The notes under the pieces are model-generated. The model ran no database searches and was not told the origin of the DNA. It was given only the letters and a program-made list of their open reading frames with translations. Below, piece by piece: positions 34,869-43,882 of a stretch of DNA of 64,000 bases. This DNA is from Pseudomonas marginalis (GTDB lineage: Bacteria > Pseudomonadota > Gammaproteobacteria > Pseudomonadales > Pseudomonadaceae), in NCBI RefSeq assembly GCF_008692035.1, contig NZ_VTFG01000001.1, forward strand, positions 992,001 through 1,056,000, read 5' to 3'. Position 1 is the stretch's first letter; every line of letters starts with the position of its first letter. A program made the translations under genes and the position numbers.

Positions 34869-36809
34869 ATGAAAATAAAAAATAAGCTGGTGCTGGCATT
34901 TGTCTCTGTGGCGTTTATTCCGGTAAGCCTGGTGGCCGTGATCTCCGTGATGAACACACGGACCCAGGCGGTGGATCAGTTCATCGATGGCAGCACCCGG
35001 GAAATCCGCCAGATCGACGGCAATATCCGCCAGTTCTTCGACGGCACACTGCAGAACGTCGATCAAATGGCCACCGATCCTGTATACACCGCCGTGGACT
35101 CTCTGAAGAATTACCAGCCTGCCGATGCAGCCAGCCAACCGACGCCGGCGGCGGCGCAGGATGTGATCAAGCGCTTTGCACGCTTCGGCGCCACGCACCC
35201 GGCCGCCGCGATCCTGTCCATCGGCCTGGAAGACGGTACCTACGCCAAATGGCCGGATGACCCACAGTTGGCCAAGTACGATCCACGCACGCGCCCCTGG
35301 TACAAGGCCGCGATGGCCAGCCCCGGCAAGACCGTGCGCACGCCGGCTTACTACTACGACAAAGACGACGTGGCGCTGGTGGGCACTGCCCGGGCGCTGC
35401 TGGATAACGCCGGCAAGGCCAAGGGCGTGTTCGTGGTCAGCGTGTCGCTGAAGAACCTCACCGAACTGGTCAAGAGCATCAAGCTCGGCGAAAGCGGCTA
35501 CGTGATGCTGATCGAAGACGGCGTGGTGCTGGTCGACCCGCGCGACGCCGCCCACAGTTTCAAGCCGCTCAAGGACCTGGGCGCCGCCTATGCGCACCTG
35601 GCCGAGACGTCCCAGGGTTCTACCGAGGTGGAAATCGACGGCGTGCGCTACATGGCCAACGTGTGGACCTCTCCCGGCCTGGGCTGGCGCTATATCGGCC
35701 TGATCGAGCACCGCGAAGTGATGGCCGAAGCCACGCGCATGACCTACCTCACAGCAGTCATCGTCGGCGTGCTGGTGCTGATCTTCGGCGTGCTTGCGGC
35801 GGCGTTTTCCAAGGTGATCGTCAAGCCCATCGGCCAGGTCAGCAGCGGCTTGCAGTCGATTGCCGAGGGTGAAGGCGACCTGCGCCACGCACTGCAGGTG
35901 CAGGGCAAGGATGAAACCGCCGAACTGGCCGGCTGGTTCAACAAGTTCCTCGCCGCGATTCGCCAATTGATCCAGCACATCGGCGCGGCGTCGGCCAATT
36001 TGCACAACGCCTCCAAGGTCAACAGCGAAGTCGCACATAACATGAACGAAGCCGCCGGGCGCCAGCGCGAGGCGGTGGAACTGGTGTCCACCGCGTTCAA
36101 CGAAATGGTCGCCACCGCCAACGAAGTCGCCCGCTCCTGCAGCAGTGCGGCAGAGTCGGCGGAGAACGGCCATCGCCGCGTGGCCGAGGGCAAGCAGCAG
36201 ATCGAAGTCACCACCGATAACGTCAACCGCCTGGGCCGCCGCCTGACCGAATCGTCCGACGCCATGGTCGAACTCGAAGCCGGCAGCCGCAGCATCAACC
36301 AAATCATCGGCACCATCCGTGCGATTGCCGAACAGACCAACCTGCTGGCCCTCAACGCCGCCATCGAAGCTGCCCGTGCCGGTGACCAGGGCCGTGGTTT
36401 TGCCGTGGTCGCCGACGAGGTGCGCGCGTTGGCCAAGCGCACCTCCGACTCCACCGGCGAGATCGAGCACCTGCTCGGCACCCTGGAAAACAAGACCCAG
36501 GAAGTCACGCAAAAAATGGGCAGTTGCCTGGACCTGTCACGGGCCAGTGTGTCGTCCATCGAAAGCGCGCGGGACAGCTTTGAAGGCATCCAGCTGTCGG
36601 TCAACGAAATCCGCGACCAGAACCTGCAAATCTCCGCAGCCGCGGAGGAACAACACAGCGTGGCCGAAGAGATCAACCGGCATATCCAGCAGATCTACGA
36701 CGAGGCACGCCTGGTGGAAAGCCTGGCCAACTCGGCGCAGGACGACTCGGGGCGCCTGTCGAACCTGTCGGATGAGTTGAATGGCCTGGTGGGGCGCTTC
36801 AAGTCCTGA
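34869..36809 (+). CDS. methyl-accepting chemotaxis protein (dCache type)
   Basis: 646 aa from ATG 34869 ([16 protein letters not shown]); an ATG at 34857 would add four residues and neither has a clear ribosome site. Transmembrane helix 1 is at 6-28. A periplasmic double-Cache ligand domain follows ([57 protein letters not shown]). Helix 2 is near 291-317, then HAMP and the signalling domain with hairpin tip [36 protein letters not shown]. No C-terminal CheR-binding pentapeptide. The ligand may be an amino acid, amine or organic acid. Located after the nitrate reductase gene with 149 bp between. Confidence 0.93.
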   Translation: MKIKNKLVLAFVSVAFIPVSLVAVISVMNTRTQAVDQFIDGSTREIRQIDGNIRQFFDGTLQNVDQMATDPVYTAVDSLKNYQPADAASQPTPAAAQDVIKRFARFGATHPAAAILSIGLEDGTYAKWPDDPQLAKYDPRTRPWYKAAMASPGKTVRTPAYYYDKDDVALVGTARALLDNAGKAKGVFVVSVSLKNLTELVKSIKLGESGYVMLIEDGVVLVDPRDAAHSFKPLKDLGAAYAHLAETSQGSTEVEIDGVRYMANVWTSPGLGWRYIGLIEHREVMAEATRMTYLTAVIVGVLVLIFGVLAAAFSKVIVKPIGQVSSGLQSIAEGEGDLRHALQVQGKDETAELAGWFNKFLAAIRQLIQHIGAASANLHNASKVNSEVAHNMNEAAGRQREAVELVSTAFNEMVATANEVARSCSSAAESAENGHRRVAEGKQQIEVTTDNVNRLGRRLTESSDAMVELEAGSRSINQIIGTIRAIAEQTNLLALNAAIEAARAGDQGRGFAVVADEVRALAKRTSDSTGEIEHLLGTLENKTQEVTQKMGSCLDLSRASVSSIESARDSFEGIQLSVNEIRDQNLQISAAAEEQHSVAEEINRHIQQIYDEARLVESLANSAQDDSGRLSNLSDELNGLVGRFKS

Positions 36810-37593
36810 TGAATGCCGCGATCTGTTGCCACATGGCCTGCGGGTTGGAATACATCGGGAAGTGCCCGCACGTCGCAATGGGCGCCAGGCGCACACCGTT
36901 AGCCTGGATGTGCGGCAGGTAGGACAGCCCGGCGTTCTGCGCGCCGTACATGAACAGCTTCGGGCATGGCAGGCCGAGGAACTTGTCCATCAGGTCGGCG
37001 TTATCGGAAAGCGTCACCATCGATTGGAAAATCCCGCGCACCGCGCCGGCGCGGACCTTGTGGCGCAGGCTCGCTGAATACAGGGCGCTGGCATACGCCG
37101 GCGCCTGGCGGGTGCGTTCGATGAAGGCGCTGAAGAACACCTCCGGGTCATCCGCCGGGTAGTCGACGATCTGGCGACTGAGAAAGCAGTCTTGCGCGGC
37201 GATATTGCCTTCGATATCGGTGAAACTCAGGACACGGCCAGGGAAACGGTGCGCCAGCAGCAAGGCCGTCAACCCGCCCATGGAGTGGCCGACCAGGTGG
37301 AAACGTTCGATCTGGAAGTGCTCCAGCACCTGCAAGGCGGTTTCGAGCAGGAACGGGATGCTGATTGCCCCCAGGTCGGCGCATTCACTTTCGCCACAGC
37401 CGGGCGCGTCATACGCAACAAAGGGATACCCGTCGAAAGCCGGGTGCAGGACGATATCGGCGTAGTCTTCCTTGGTGGAGCCAAAGCCGTGCAGGAACAG
37501 GATCGGCGCGTGCTCACCGGAGCGATGCAGGGCGGCGATATCCAGCGATACGCCATCTACCGTCAGCGGCAGACGGGTGTGAGTGAACGACAT
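36799..37593 (-). CDS. alpha/beta hydrolase
   Basis: 264 aa from ATG 37593, with AAGGAG eight bases before it. The fold is clear: [13 protein letters not shown] oxyanion region, [11 protein letters not shown], nucleophile elbow GHSMGG, and C-terminal [10 protein letters not shown] holding the catalytic His. Resembles small esterases and C-C hydrolases; the substrate is unknown. It lies downstream of a LysR gene on the same strand, with a LysR-like inverted repeat at 37674-37690 just upstream. The stop overlaps the chemoreceptor's end by 11 bases. Confidence 0.87.
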   Translation of the reverse strand: MSFTHTRLPLTVDGVSLDIAALHRSGEHAPILFLHGFGSTKEDYADIVLHPAFDGYPFVAYDAPGCGESECADLGAISIPFLLETALQVLEHFQIERFHLVGHSMGGLTALLLAHRFPGRVLSFTDIEGNIAAQDCFLSRQIVDYPADDPEVFFSAFIERTRQAPAYASALYSASLRHKVRAGAVRGIFQSMVTLSDNADLMDKFLGLPCPKLFMYGAQNAGLSYLPHIQANGVRLAPIATCGHFPMYSNPQAMWQQIAAFIRT

Positions 37594-37672
37594 GGCGAGG
37601 GCTCCTTGAACACAAAGGCGGCCAATTTCAAGGGTTTCCCTGCGCGTGTAAATGACCGATTGCAGAACGTTT

Positions 37673-38575
37673 TCATACGCCAATCGTATGAGCCTGGAAT
37701 TGCGCGACCAGTTCTGTGACTAACGGGTTTGGCCTTTGCGAGTTCCAGGCGACCGCCGTCGTCACGACGTTGAGCTTCTGGGTCAAGGCCCGCAGCACCA
37801 CGTTATCCGGGGCGAGTTTTTTCAACGAGGCCGGCACCAGCGCGATGCCCTGGCCGCAGCTGACAAAGGCAATCTGCGAGGCCACCGAACGCACCTCATG
37901 CAGCACCCGCGGCGAGAACCCGCTGGCGCGGCACGTGGCGATCAGGTTGTCGAAGTACACCGGGCTGACCTTGCGCGAAAACATCACCAAAGGCTCGCTG
38001 GCCAGGCTCGACAGGCTGATGCGCGTGCGCGACGCCAGCGGGTGATCGCCGGGCAGCGCCACCATCAGGCGGTCCTCGCGCAACGGCAAGGACTGGATCG
38101 CCGGGCCGAGGTCGCCGTCCAATCGCGCAAACGCCAGGTCGATATCCCCCGCCTCCAGCGCCGGTACCGCCTCCACGCTGTCGATCTCGCGCACCGATAC
38201 GGTGAGCTGGGGGTATCGCTGCTTGAGCAGGTCGATCAAGCCAGGCAACACATCAAACATCGCCGTGGAAATCGCGCCAATGGTGAGCATGCCCGACTGC
38301 CCCGCCACCGCCTCCTCCACCGCCAGCTCCAGGCGCTCCAACTGTTCGGCGAACTTGCGCACCGCCGGCAGGATCGCCGCACCCACCGGCGTCAACTTGG
38401 CGCCCCGCCGCGAACGCTCGAACAACGTGACCTTGAGCGCCTGCTCCAGCACCTGGATCTGCTCGCTCAACGGCGGCTGCGACATACCCAGGCGCTTGGC
38501 GGCACGGCCGAAGTTCTGTTCTTCGGCCACGGCGAGGAACAGCCAGAGGTGGCGAATAAGGCGGAAGTTGATCAT
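37673..38575 (-). CDS. LysR family transcriptional regulator
   Basis: 300 aa. Helix-turn-helix at the N-terminus (INFRLIRHLWLFLAVAEEQNFGRAAKRLGMSQPPLSEQIQVLEQALKVTLFERSRRGAKLTPVGAAI), in the CatR/BenM-like branch, followed by the effector domain with LMVALPGDHPLA. The downstream gene, 79 bases away on the same strand, is an alpha/beta hydrolase, its probable target. Inverted repeats upstream (38608-38628) and at its own 3' end (37674-37690) are possible binding sites. Confidence 0.9.
   Translation of the reverse strand: MINFRLIRHLWLFLAVAEEQNFGRAAKRLGMSQPPLSEQIQVLEQALKVTLFERSRRGAKLTPVGAAILPAVRKFAEQLERLELAVEEAVAGQSGMLTIGAISTAMFDVLPGLIDLLKQRYPQLTVSVREIDSVEAVPALEAGDIDLAFARLDGDLGPAIQSLPLREDRLMVALPGDHPLASRTRISLSSLASEPLVMFSRKVSPVYFDNLIATCRASGFSPRVLHEVRSVASQIAFVSCGQGIALVPASLKKLAPDNVVLRALTQKLNVVTTAVAWNSQRPNPLVTELVAQFQAHTIGV
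37674..37690. promoter_or_regulatory. LysR-type inverted repeat before the hydrolase gene
   Basis: CATACG-N5-CGTATG, perfect 6-bp arms, overlaps the last codons of the LysR gene and lies 80 bp upstream of the hydrolase start. It fits the LysR pattern ATAC-N7-GTAT (T-N11-A). Inferred. Confidence 0.45.
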
Positions 38576-38607
38576 GAGAGTTCCATAGGCTTGACGTATG
38601 AAAGGTC

Positions 38608-38628
38608 AGGTTTAACGCTAATAAACCT
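38608..38628. promoter_or_regulatory. inverted repeat upstream of the LysR gene
   Basis: AGGTTTA-N7-TAAACCT, perfect 7-bp arms, 33 bp upstream of the LysR start codon. A position suited to autoregulation. Its sequence differs from the repeat at 37674-37690, so the two may not bind the same protein. Confidence 0.4.
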
Positions 38629-38673
38629 ATCATCTTTGGATAAGCCTTATGGCGCAAGCACAGCCCCACATTT

Positions 38674-39468
38674 TTAATCCGCTACGTACGTAGGAAGGAC
38701 GGTGGGTGAATCCATCCAATCCAGAAAAGCCCGAAGCCGCGCGGTGAAGTTTTCCATCGTGGCGCCAGGGTTCCTGGCCTCAAAGAGAAAGAACGCAAGG
38801 TGAGTGACCCGCTGCGGATACCCCCGGACGAACATCGCCACATGCTCTTCGAGGGTGAGGGGCCATGTCGACGCATCTTCCGAAAGCAATACATGGGTGG
38901 ACCTGATCAGCTTGCGTGAAGCCTCGCGCTGCAAGCGAAGTCGCTGCACCTCGGTGTCGGCGCACGCGATGCGCGTGAGGTACGTGCTCAATACGGCGTG
39001 AAAATCACCATTTACCGCCAGCGCGATGTCACGGGATGGCCGAAACCGTTCGAAATGCACTGACAGATCATTGCCCCACAGGCAGCGGCACTGGTGTTTG
39101 AGCCAGAAGCCCCACCTGTTGCGGTTTTCCGCCGCCAGTACTTGCGCGCGGTGGCCGATATCGAAATCCACCTTGGTGACAAGGGGGTGCCGCTGCTCCA
39201 GCGCACGCCGGACTGCCTCCAGCCGGGCCAATAGCTCCGCGGTTGCCGGCTCGTGCAGCACCAAGGTGAGGTCGAGGTCGGAAACGCCGGGAATGGCGTC
39301 GCCCCTTGCGACACTGCCGTAGAGATAGAGGCCGTCCAGGCCCAGGTCGTCCCTCGAGAGCGACGCGCAGACATCCGCCAGCAACGGCTGGTATTCAAGC
39401 TGCACGGCGGTGTCGGGGACGGTGAGGATAAAACCGTCCGCGTCGATGCCCGCAGAAGGCGGACTCAT
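38674..39468 (-). CDS. nucleotidyltransferase (aminoglycoside adenylyltransferase-like)
   Basis: 264 aa. The polymerase-beta-type nucleotidyltransferase core is LDGLYLYGSVARGDAIPGVSDLDLTLVL (GSxxxGD...SDLDL), with a third acidic residue in KVDFDIG. A helical C-terminal half follows (LSTYLTRIACADTEVQRLRLQREASRKLIRSTHVLL). The core resembles streptomycin/spectinomycin adenylyltransferases, but the C-terminus differs, so drug resistance is only one possibility. The start overlaps the kinase-like gene's stop (ATGA). Confidence 0.82.
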   Translation of the reverse strand: MSPPSAGIDADGFILTVPDTAVQLEYQPLLADVCASLSRDDLGLDGLYLYGSVARGDAIPGVSDLDLTLVLHEPATAELLARLEAVRRALEQRHPLVTKVDFDIGHRAQVLAAENRNRWGFWLKHQCRCLWGNDLSVHFERFRPSRDIALAVNGDFHAVLSTYLTRIACADTEVQRLRLQREASRKLIRSTHVLLSEDASTWPLTLEEHVAMFVRGYPQRVTHLAFFLFEARNPGATMENFTARLRAFLDWMDSPTVLPTYVAD

Positions 39469-39944
39469 GGGCGATGCACCTCGATCACCAGCCCTTCCGC
39501 CTCACTCGGCACGCAGAAATGCCGGGTGATCAGGTCGAACTCGGCATCCGTTGCCGCGAAATCATGATCGCCCCGGGCATTGCGCGCATGCAGCCTTGCG
39601 CGGCAGGTGGCGTCGTCCAGCTCGAGGTAATGCAGGCGGTGCGGCACCTTGGCGGCCTGCGCCAACCCCAGCAGCCATTCGCGATTGGCCAGGGTATTGG
39701 CGGGAAAATCCAGCACCACGTTGACGCCGGATTCAAGCAGGTTGATCACCAGCGGGCCCAACACCCCGCGAATACGCTGGGCACAGCGCAGGTAGTCGGC
39801 GATCGAGAGGATTTCACCGGGGTACAACTGGGCGAGCCAGGTGTCTTCGCTGAGCAGGATGGCGGCGTGTTCGGCCACCAGGGTCTTGGCCAGTGTCGAC
39901 TTGCCCGAGGCGATCTTGCCGCACAGCAGGTGCAGGGTTGGCAT
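39465..39944 (-). CDS. P-loop kinase-like ATPase
   Basis: 159 aa. Walker A GKIASGKST at the N-terminus (MPTLHLLCGKIASGKSTLAKTLVAEH), a second strand with NVVLDFPANTLANREWLLGL, and a lid with LDDATCRARLHARNARGDHDFAATDAEFDLI. Such AAA_33 proteins include small-molecule, tRNA and zeta-toxin-type kinases. Four-base overlap with the nucleotidyltransferase gene shows they are made together. Their joint role is unknown. Confidence 0.85.
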   Translation of the reverse strand: MPTLHLLCGKIASGKSTLAKTLVAEHAAILLSEDTWLAQLYPGEILSIADYLRCAQRIRGVLGPLVINLLESGVNVVLDFPANTLANREWLLGLAQAAKVPHRLHYLELDDATCRARLHARNARGDHDFAATDAEFDLITRHFCVPSEAEGLVIEVHRP

Positions 39945-40101
39945 GGGTACGGCTCCTTATGTGAAGCCTTGAGCATGCCAGCTTTCCGGCTGGTTCTTAA
40001 TATTTCGACACGAATTATGCTGAACTATCTGACAGGTAAGGCGTTCATTTCCTATGCGCAGCCCCGACCAGGGGCGTTGTACAACAAGGAGCCGCCTTAC
40101 C

Positions 40102-40515
40102 ATGACAACCCTTCCCGCCTACCGATACATGCCGGGGCCGCTGCATGCGACCTTGCTGGCCGGCACCGTGCCGCTGTTTCTCGGGGCCTTGCTCAGCGAC
40201 ATTGCCTACACCCAGACCTACCAGATTCAATGGGCCAACTTTGCGTCCTGGTTGATTGCCGGTGCTCTGGTGTTCTGTGGGTTCGCGTTCCTGTTTGCGC
40301 TGGTCAACCTGCTTCGCGCCGAGCGCAAGGCGGGGCAACCCACGCGGTATGTCCTGCTGCTGTTAGCCACCTGGGTATTAGGGCTGGTCAATGCCTTTCA
40401 ACATGCCAAGGATGCCTACGCCTCAATGCCTGCCGGGCTGATCATGTCGGCCGTCGTCTTGCTGCTGACACTGGCGGCCACCTGGACCGGCCTGCGCTCG
40501 GGAGGTGCCAAATGA
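40102..40515 (+). CDS. DUF2231-type membrane protein
   Basis: 137 aa from ATG 40102, with AAGGAG about ten bases before it. Four membrane segments: GPLHATLLAGTVPLFLGALLSDI, FASWLIAGALVFCGFAFLFALVNLL, YVLLLLATWVLGLVNAF and AGLIMSAVVLLLTLAATWTGL. The LH...D arrangement is typical of DUF2231. The 3' end overlaps the downstream lipoprotein gene (ATGA). Such proteins are often paired with sorbosone-dehydrogenase-like proteins; a membrane redox partner is possible. Confidence 0.8.
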   Translation: MTTLPAYRYMPGPLHATLLAGTVPLFLGALLSDIAYTQTYQIQWANFASWLIAGALVFCGFAFLFALVNLLRAERKAGQPTRYVLLLLATWVLGLVNAFQHAKDAYASMPAGLIMSAVVLLLTLAATWTGLRSGGAK

Positions 40516-41804
40516 AAACGCCCCACACACTGAGCGTATTGAGCGCCGCGCTGTTGCTGAGCGCCTGCGGCGGCGAAGGTGACAAGACCCAGGCCCGTGG
40601 CCCCGACCCCACGTTGCCGGAGCAACAAAGCAGCCTGTTGCCGAGCATGAAGATCGCCGAGCCTACCCCATGGGGCGATCAGAAACCCAAGGTCCCCGAC
40701 GGCTACAGCGTCACGGCCATCGCCACCGACCTGGCCATCCCGCGCCAGACGTTGGTGCTGCCCAACGGTGACATCCTGATCGCCGAAGGCCGTGGCGGCA
40801 GTGCGGCCAAGCTCAAGCCCAAGGATGTGATCGCCAGCGTGATCAAGGCCCAGGGCAACACCAAGGTAAAAGGCGGCAACCGCCTGACGCTGCTGCGCGA
40901 TGCCGACGGTGACGGCACCTATGAGTTGAAGACGGTGTTCGCCGACAACCTCAACGCGCCCTACGGCCTGGCGTTTGCCGATGGCAAGCTCTACGTGGCC
41001 AACCAGGATGCGCTGGTGCGCTTCGACTACACCGATGGCCAGACCAAGGCCAGCGGCGCACCGGTGAAAGTCACCGACCTGCCGGCGCAGATCAACCATC
41101 ACTGGACCAAGTCCCTGGCGGTGAGTGCCGATGGACGCCAGTTGTATGTGGGGATCGGCTCCAACAGCAACGTGACCGAACGTGGCATGGAAGTGGAAAT
41201 CGACCGCGCCATGGTCTGGCAGATCGATGCAGCGACCGGCGCGCACAAACCATACGCCACCGGCCTGCGCAACCCGACGGCGCTGACCATCCAACCCGAC
41301 TCCGGGCAACTGTGGACGGTGGTCAACGAACGCGACGAACTCGGCCCCGACCTGGTGCCCGACTACCTGACCTCGGTGAAAGAAGGCGCGTTCTACGGCT
41401 GGCCCTACAGCTATTGGGGCCAGAACGTCGACCCGCGCGCGCAACCGCAGAACCCGGCCAAAGTCGCCGCCGCGATCAAGCCCGACTACAGCCTGGGCTC
41501 CCACGTGGCCGCACTCGGCGTGGACTTTTCCATCCCGGCCATGGGCGAGCAATTTGCCGACGGCGTATTCGTCGGCGAGCACGGCAGCTGGAACCGCGAC
41601 AACCCGGTGGGCTACAAGGTGATCTTCGTGCCGTTCAGCAATGGCAGGCCATCGGGTGAGCCGATTGATTTCGCCACCGGCTTTCGCGGTGACGACGGCA
41701 AGACCCGTGGGCGCCCGGTGGGGGTGACGGTCGACCCGAAAGGCGCGCTGATCATCGCCGACGACCTGGCCAATACCGTGTGGCGGGTGACGCGCAAGCC
41801 ATAG
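40512..41804 (+). CDS. sorbosone dehydrogenase-like lipoprotein
   Basis: 430 aa. The lipobox LLLSACGG marks a lipoprotein. The rest is a six-bladed beta-propeller of the glucose/sorbosone dehydrogenase family (LAIPRQTLVLPNGDILIAEGRGG, NAPYGLAFADGKLYVAN, GLRNPTALTIQPDSGQLWTVVNERDELG, FVGEHGSWNRDNPVGYKVIFVPF). Members oxidise sugars or alcohols, often with PQQ, in the periplasm. Translationally coupled to the DUF2231 gene. The substrate is unknown. Confidence 0.87.
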   Translation: MKTPHTLSVLSAALLLSACGGEGDKTQARGPDPTLPEQQSSLLPSMKIAEPTPWGDQKPKVPDGYSVTAIATDLAIPRQTLVLPNGDILIAEGRGGSAAKLKPKDVIASVIKAQGNTKVKGGNRLTLLRDADGDGTYELKTVFADNLNAPYGLAFADGKLYVANQDALVRFDYTDGQTKASGAPVKVTDLPAQINHHWTKSLAVSADGRQLYVGIGSNSNVTERGMEVEIDRAMVWQIDAATGAHKPYATGLRNPTALTIQPDSGQLWTVVNERDELGPDLVPDYLTSVKEGAFYGWPYSYWGQNVDPRAQPQNPAKVAAAIKPDYSLGSHVAALGVDFSIPAMGEQFADGVFVGEHGSWNRDNPVGYKVIFVPFSNGRPSGEPIDFATGFRGDDGKTRGRPVGVTVDPKGALIIADDLANTVWRVTRKP

Positions 41805-41834
41805 CGGCATATGACAGGGGCGGCGGCGCCCCTG

Positions 41835-42743
41835 TCAGCCTTCATCCTGCAATTGCACCTCCAGCCAGTCGAGCAACGCCATGACTTCAGCGCGGATGTC
41901 CTCTCCCTGCTGCCGATAAATCGATAGCGCCTGGGGCAAATGCACACTCTCGACACAGGGCCTTACCAGCGCCCCGCTGTCAATCAACCGGCTCGCCGTA
42001 CGCCGCCAGCCCATGGCGATCCCATGCCCCTCCACCGCCGCCTGCAACATCAGCGGGTAGCTATCGAAGGTCGCACCGCGCACCTCCCCGCCCAAGGCCT
42101 GGCCGAACACCTGCAACCAGCTGTCCCACTCCATCAGGTGCGGAGGATGAGAGCTGTGGTGCAACAAGGTGCGCGACTGCAACCCGGCGAGCGACAGCGG
42201 TGGTTTGCTGTCCAGATAGCCGGGGCTGCACACCGGGAACACTTCGTCGGCGGCGGTGAACATCAGCGGATGGCTGCCACTCGCGCGCCCGGTACTTTGC
42301 AAGGCCACGTCGAAGTGACTGGTGAACTCCGTCAGGGGACGGGTGGAGGTCACCACCTGGATTTCGATGTGCGGGTATTGCTGGTGGAACGTCGACAGGC
42401 GCGGCATCAGCCAATAAAACGCTTCGCACAACTGGCACAGCAACACCACGCGATGACTGTGCAGTGACGCCCGCAGGCTGGCAGCACTCTCACTGATGCT
42501 GCGCAGCGCTTCGCCGACCACCTTGCCCAGTTCCCGCCCCTCTTGGGTGAGGAACACCGCCCGGTTGCGCCGGCTGAACAGCTTCACCCCCAGGTTGTCT
42601 TCCAGCCCGCGAATCTGGCGGCTGATGGCGGCCTGGGTGATGTGCAGCTCATCGGCTGCCTTGGAGAAACTGCCCAGGCGTGCCGCCGCTTCAAACGGCA
42701 ACAGGCTGGCCAGGGGCGGCAGGGTCTTGCCAAGTGTATTCAT
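41835..42743 (-). CDS. LysR family transcriptional regulator (GcvA-like)
   Basis: 302 aa. N-terminal helix-turn-helix LPPLASLLPFEAAARLGSFSKAADELHITQAAISRQIRGLEDNLGVKLFSRRNRAVFLTQEG is the GcvA/AmpR branch. The effector domain contains PHIEIQVVTSTRPLTEFTSHFDVALQSTG. Divergent from an EamA permease gene, 63 bp away; probable local regulator. A small ATAA-N7-TTAT repeat lies at 42742-42756, over its start codon. Confidence 0.9.
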   Translation of the reverse strand: MNTLGKTLPPLASLLPFEAAARLGSFSKAADELHITQAAISRQIRGLEDNLGVKLFSRRNRAVFLTQEGRELGKVVGEALRSISESAASLRASLHSHRVVLLCQLCEAFYWLMPRLSTFHQQYPHIEIQVVTSTRPLTEFTSHFDVALQSTGRASGSHPLMFTAADEVFPVCSPGYLDSKPPLSLAGLQSRTLLHHSSHPPHLMEWDSWLQVFGQALGGEVRGATFDSYPLMLQAAVEGHGIAMGWRRTASRLIDSGALVRPCVESVHLPQALSIYRQQGEDIRAEVMALLDWLEVQLQDEG

Positions 42744-42806
42744 AATCTGAGGTTATACATCCACGGCCGAGAACTCGTTTGTAGCACACCCGCATGACTG
42801 GGCACC

Positions 42807-43826
42807 ATGGATCCATTACCTCAATGGATGCCCCGGATGAACGCTGCACAGACCTCCATTGCCGTCGGCGTGCTGCTCGCGATTGTTGCCACACTGGGCT
42901 GGGCGCTGAACTTCATCGCGCCCTACGTCACTGGCGGCTACAGCCTTTATGACCTGATGGCCGTGCGGTTTTTGATCGCAGGCGTGCTGGGCGGCACGGG
43001 TGTGCTGCTATGCCGGGCACAACTGCGCACGCTCAGGCCCGCCCAGCGATGCCTCGCTGCCGCCCTCGGGGCGGTGGGTTGCCTGGGCTACGGCCTGTGC
43101 ATCGCTGCCGGCGTGATGTTCGGCGGCCCGGTCATGACCCCGGCGTTTATCGGCACGGTGCCGGTATTGTTGGCTCTGGTGGGTAACGCCAGCACCCGGA
43201 CAGTCCCATGGCGCCGACTGGCAGCCCCCCTGGCATGCCTCACGACGGGCCTCGTGCTGTCGAACATCAGCAGCTTTCATCAACCTGCATTGGATACAAG
43301 CGCCTGGTTGGCGGGGCTGTTTTTTTCCCTGAGTGCGGTCGCCCTCTGGTTGTGGTTCAGCGTGATCAACCAACGGCAACTGACGCACCTCGCGGCGCAG
43401 GCAACCGGCCTCTGGACCGCACTGATGATGGTGGGCGCCGGTGTCGCCACGTTGTGCCTGCTGCCGTTCATCCAGGCACTTGGCTTGTTCACGCTGCCGA
43501 CGCTCGGCTTCGGCCTTTCCCAGGCAGGCCCGCTCTATGCCTGGGCCCTGATCATTGCGGTGATGTCGACCCTCGTCGGCGCCTGGGCCTGGAACGCCGC
43601 GACCCGACGCCTGCCGATGGTGCTCAGCGGCCAATTGATCGCCCTCGAATCCCTCTTCGCCACCCTGCTTGGCCTGGGGTTCCACGGGCGCTGGCCCACA
43701 CTCATGGAAGCCGCGGGCCTGGGCGCGGTGCTGATCGGCGTGGTCATGGCGATTCGAATCATATTGACGAGCCCACAGGCGACGGCCAGTGCAGGGAGGA
43801 CGGTGACCGTCGAGCAAAGCCATTGA
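42807..43826 (+). CDS. EamA/DMT family transporter
   Basis: 339 aa from ATG 42807; in-frame ATGs at 42828 and 42837 are also possible and would remove a hydrophilic leader. About ten membrane segments in two repeats, starting with SIAVGVLLAIVATLGWALNFIAPYVTGGYSLYDLMAVRFLIAGVLGG. The second repeat (GPLYAWALIIAVMSTLVGAWAWNAATRRLPMVLSGQLIALESLFATLLGL) has the usual EamA end. An inner-membrane exporter of metabolites or amino acids, controlled by the adjacent LysR. Confidence 0.88.
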   Translation: MDPLPQWMPRMNAAQTSIAVGVLLAIVATLGWALNFIAPYVTGGYSLYDLMAVRFLIAGVLGGTGVLLCRAQLRTLRPAQRCLAAALGAVGCLGYGLCIAAGVMFGGPVMTPAFIGTVPVLLALVGNASTRTVPWRRLAAPLACLTTGLVLSNISSFHQPALDTSAWLAGLFFSLSAVALWLWFSVINQRQLTHLAAQATGLWTALMMVGAGVATLCLLPFIQALGLFTLPTLGFGLSQAGPLYAWALIIAVMSTLVGAWAWNAATRRLPMVLSGQLIALESLFATLLGLGFHGRWPTLMEAAGLGAVLIGVVMAIRIILTSPQATASAGRTVTVEQSH

Positions 43827-43867
43827 CATGGTTGCCTGAAGCAACAATATAATTGCCTCAGGCAACC
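43823..43867 (+). promoter_or_regulatory. sigma-70 promoter overlapped by MarR operators
   Basis: A TTGACA -35 box (43823-43828) and TATAAT -10 box (43848-43853, spacer 19) are overlapped by perfect 10-bp arms GGTTGCCTGA (43830-43839) and TCAGGCAACC (43858-43867). Each half is itself a palindrome: GTTGC-N5-GCAAC (43831-43845) and TTGCC-TCA-GGCAA (43853-43865). One operator lies in the spacer and one covers the -10 box, which fits autorepression by the downstream MarR-domain protein. Confidence 0.7.
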
Positions 43868-43882
43868 ATTCGAGCATTCGCC

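Noticed and set aside
34764..36512. 582-codon minus-strand open frame across the chemoreceptor gene
   Set aside because: The opposite strand encodes a complete chemoreceptor. The antisense product is Gly/His/Val-rich with no motif.
38674..39468. Calling the nucleotidyltransferase an aadA drug-resistance gene
   Set aside because: Only the catalytic core is similar. The C-terminal half differs, the gene is paired with a kinase, and there is no integron or mobile context.
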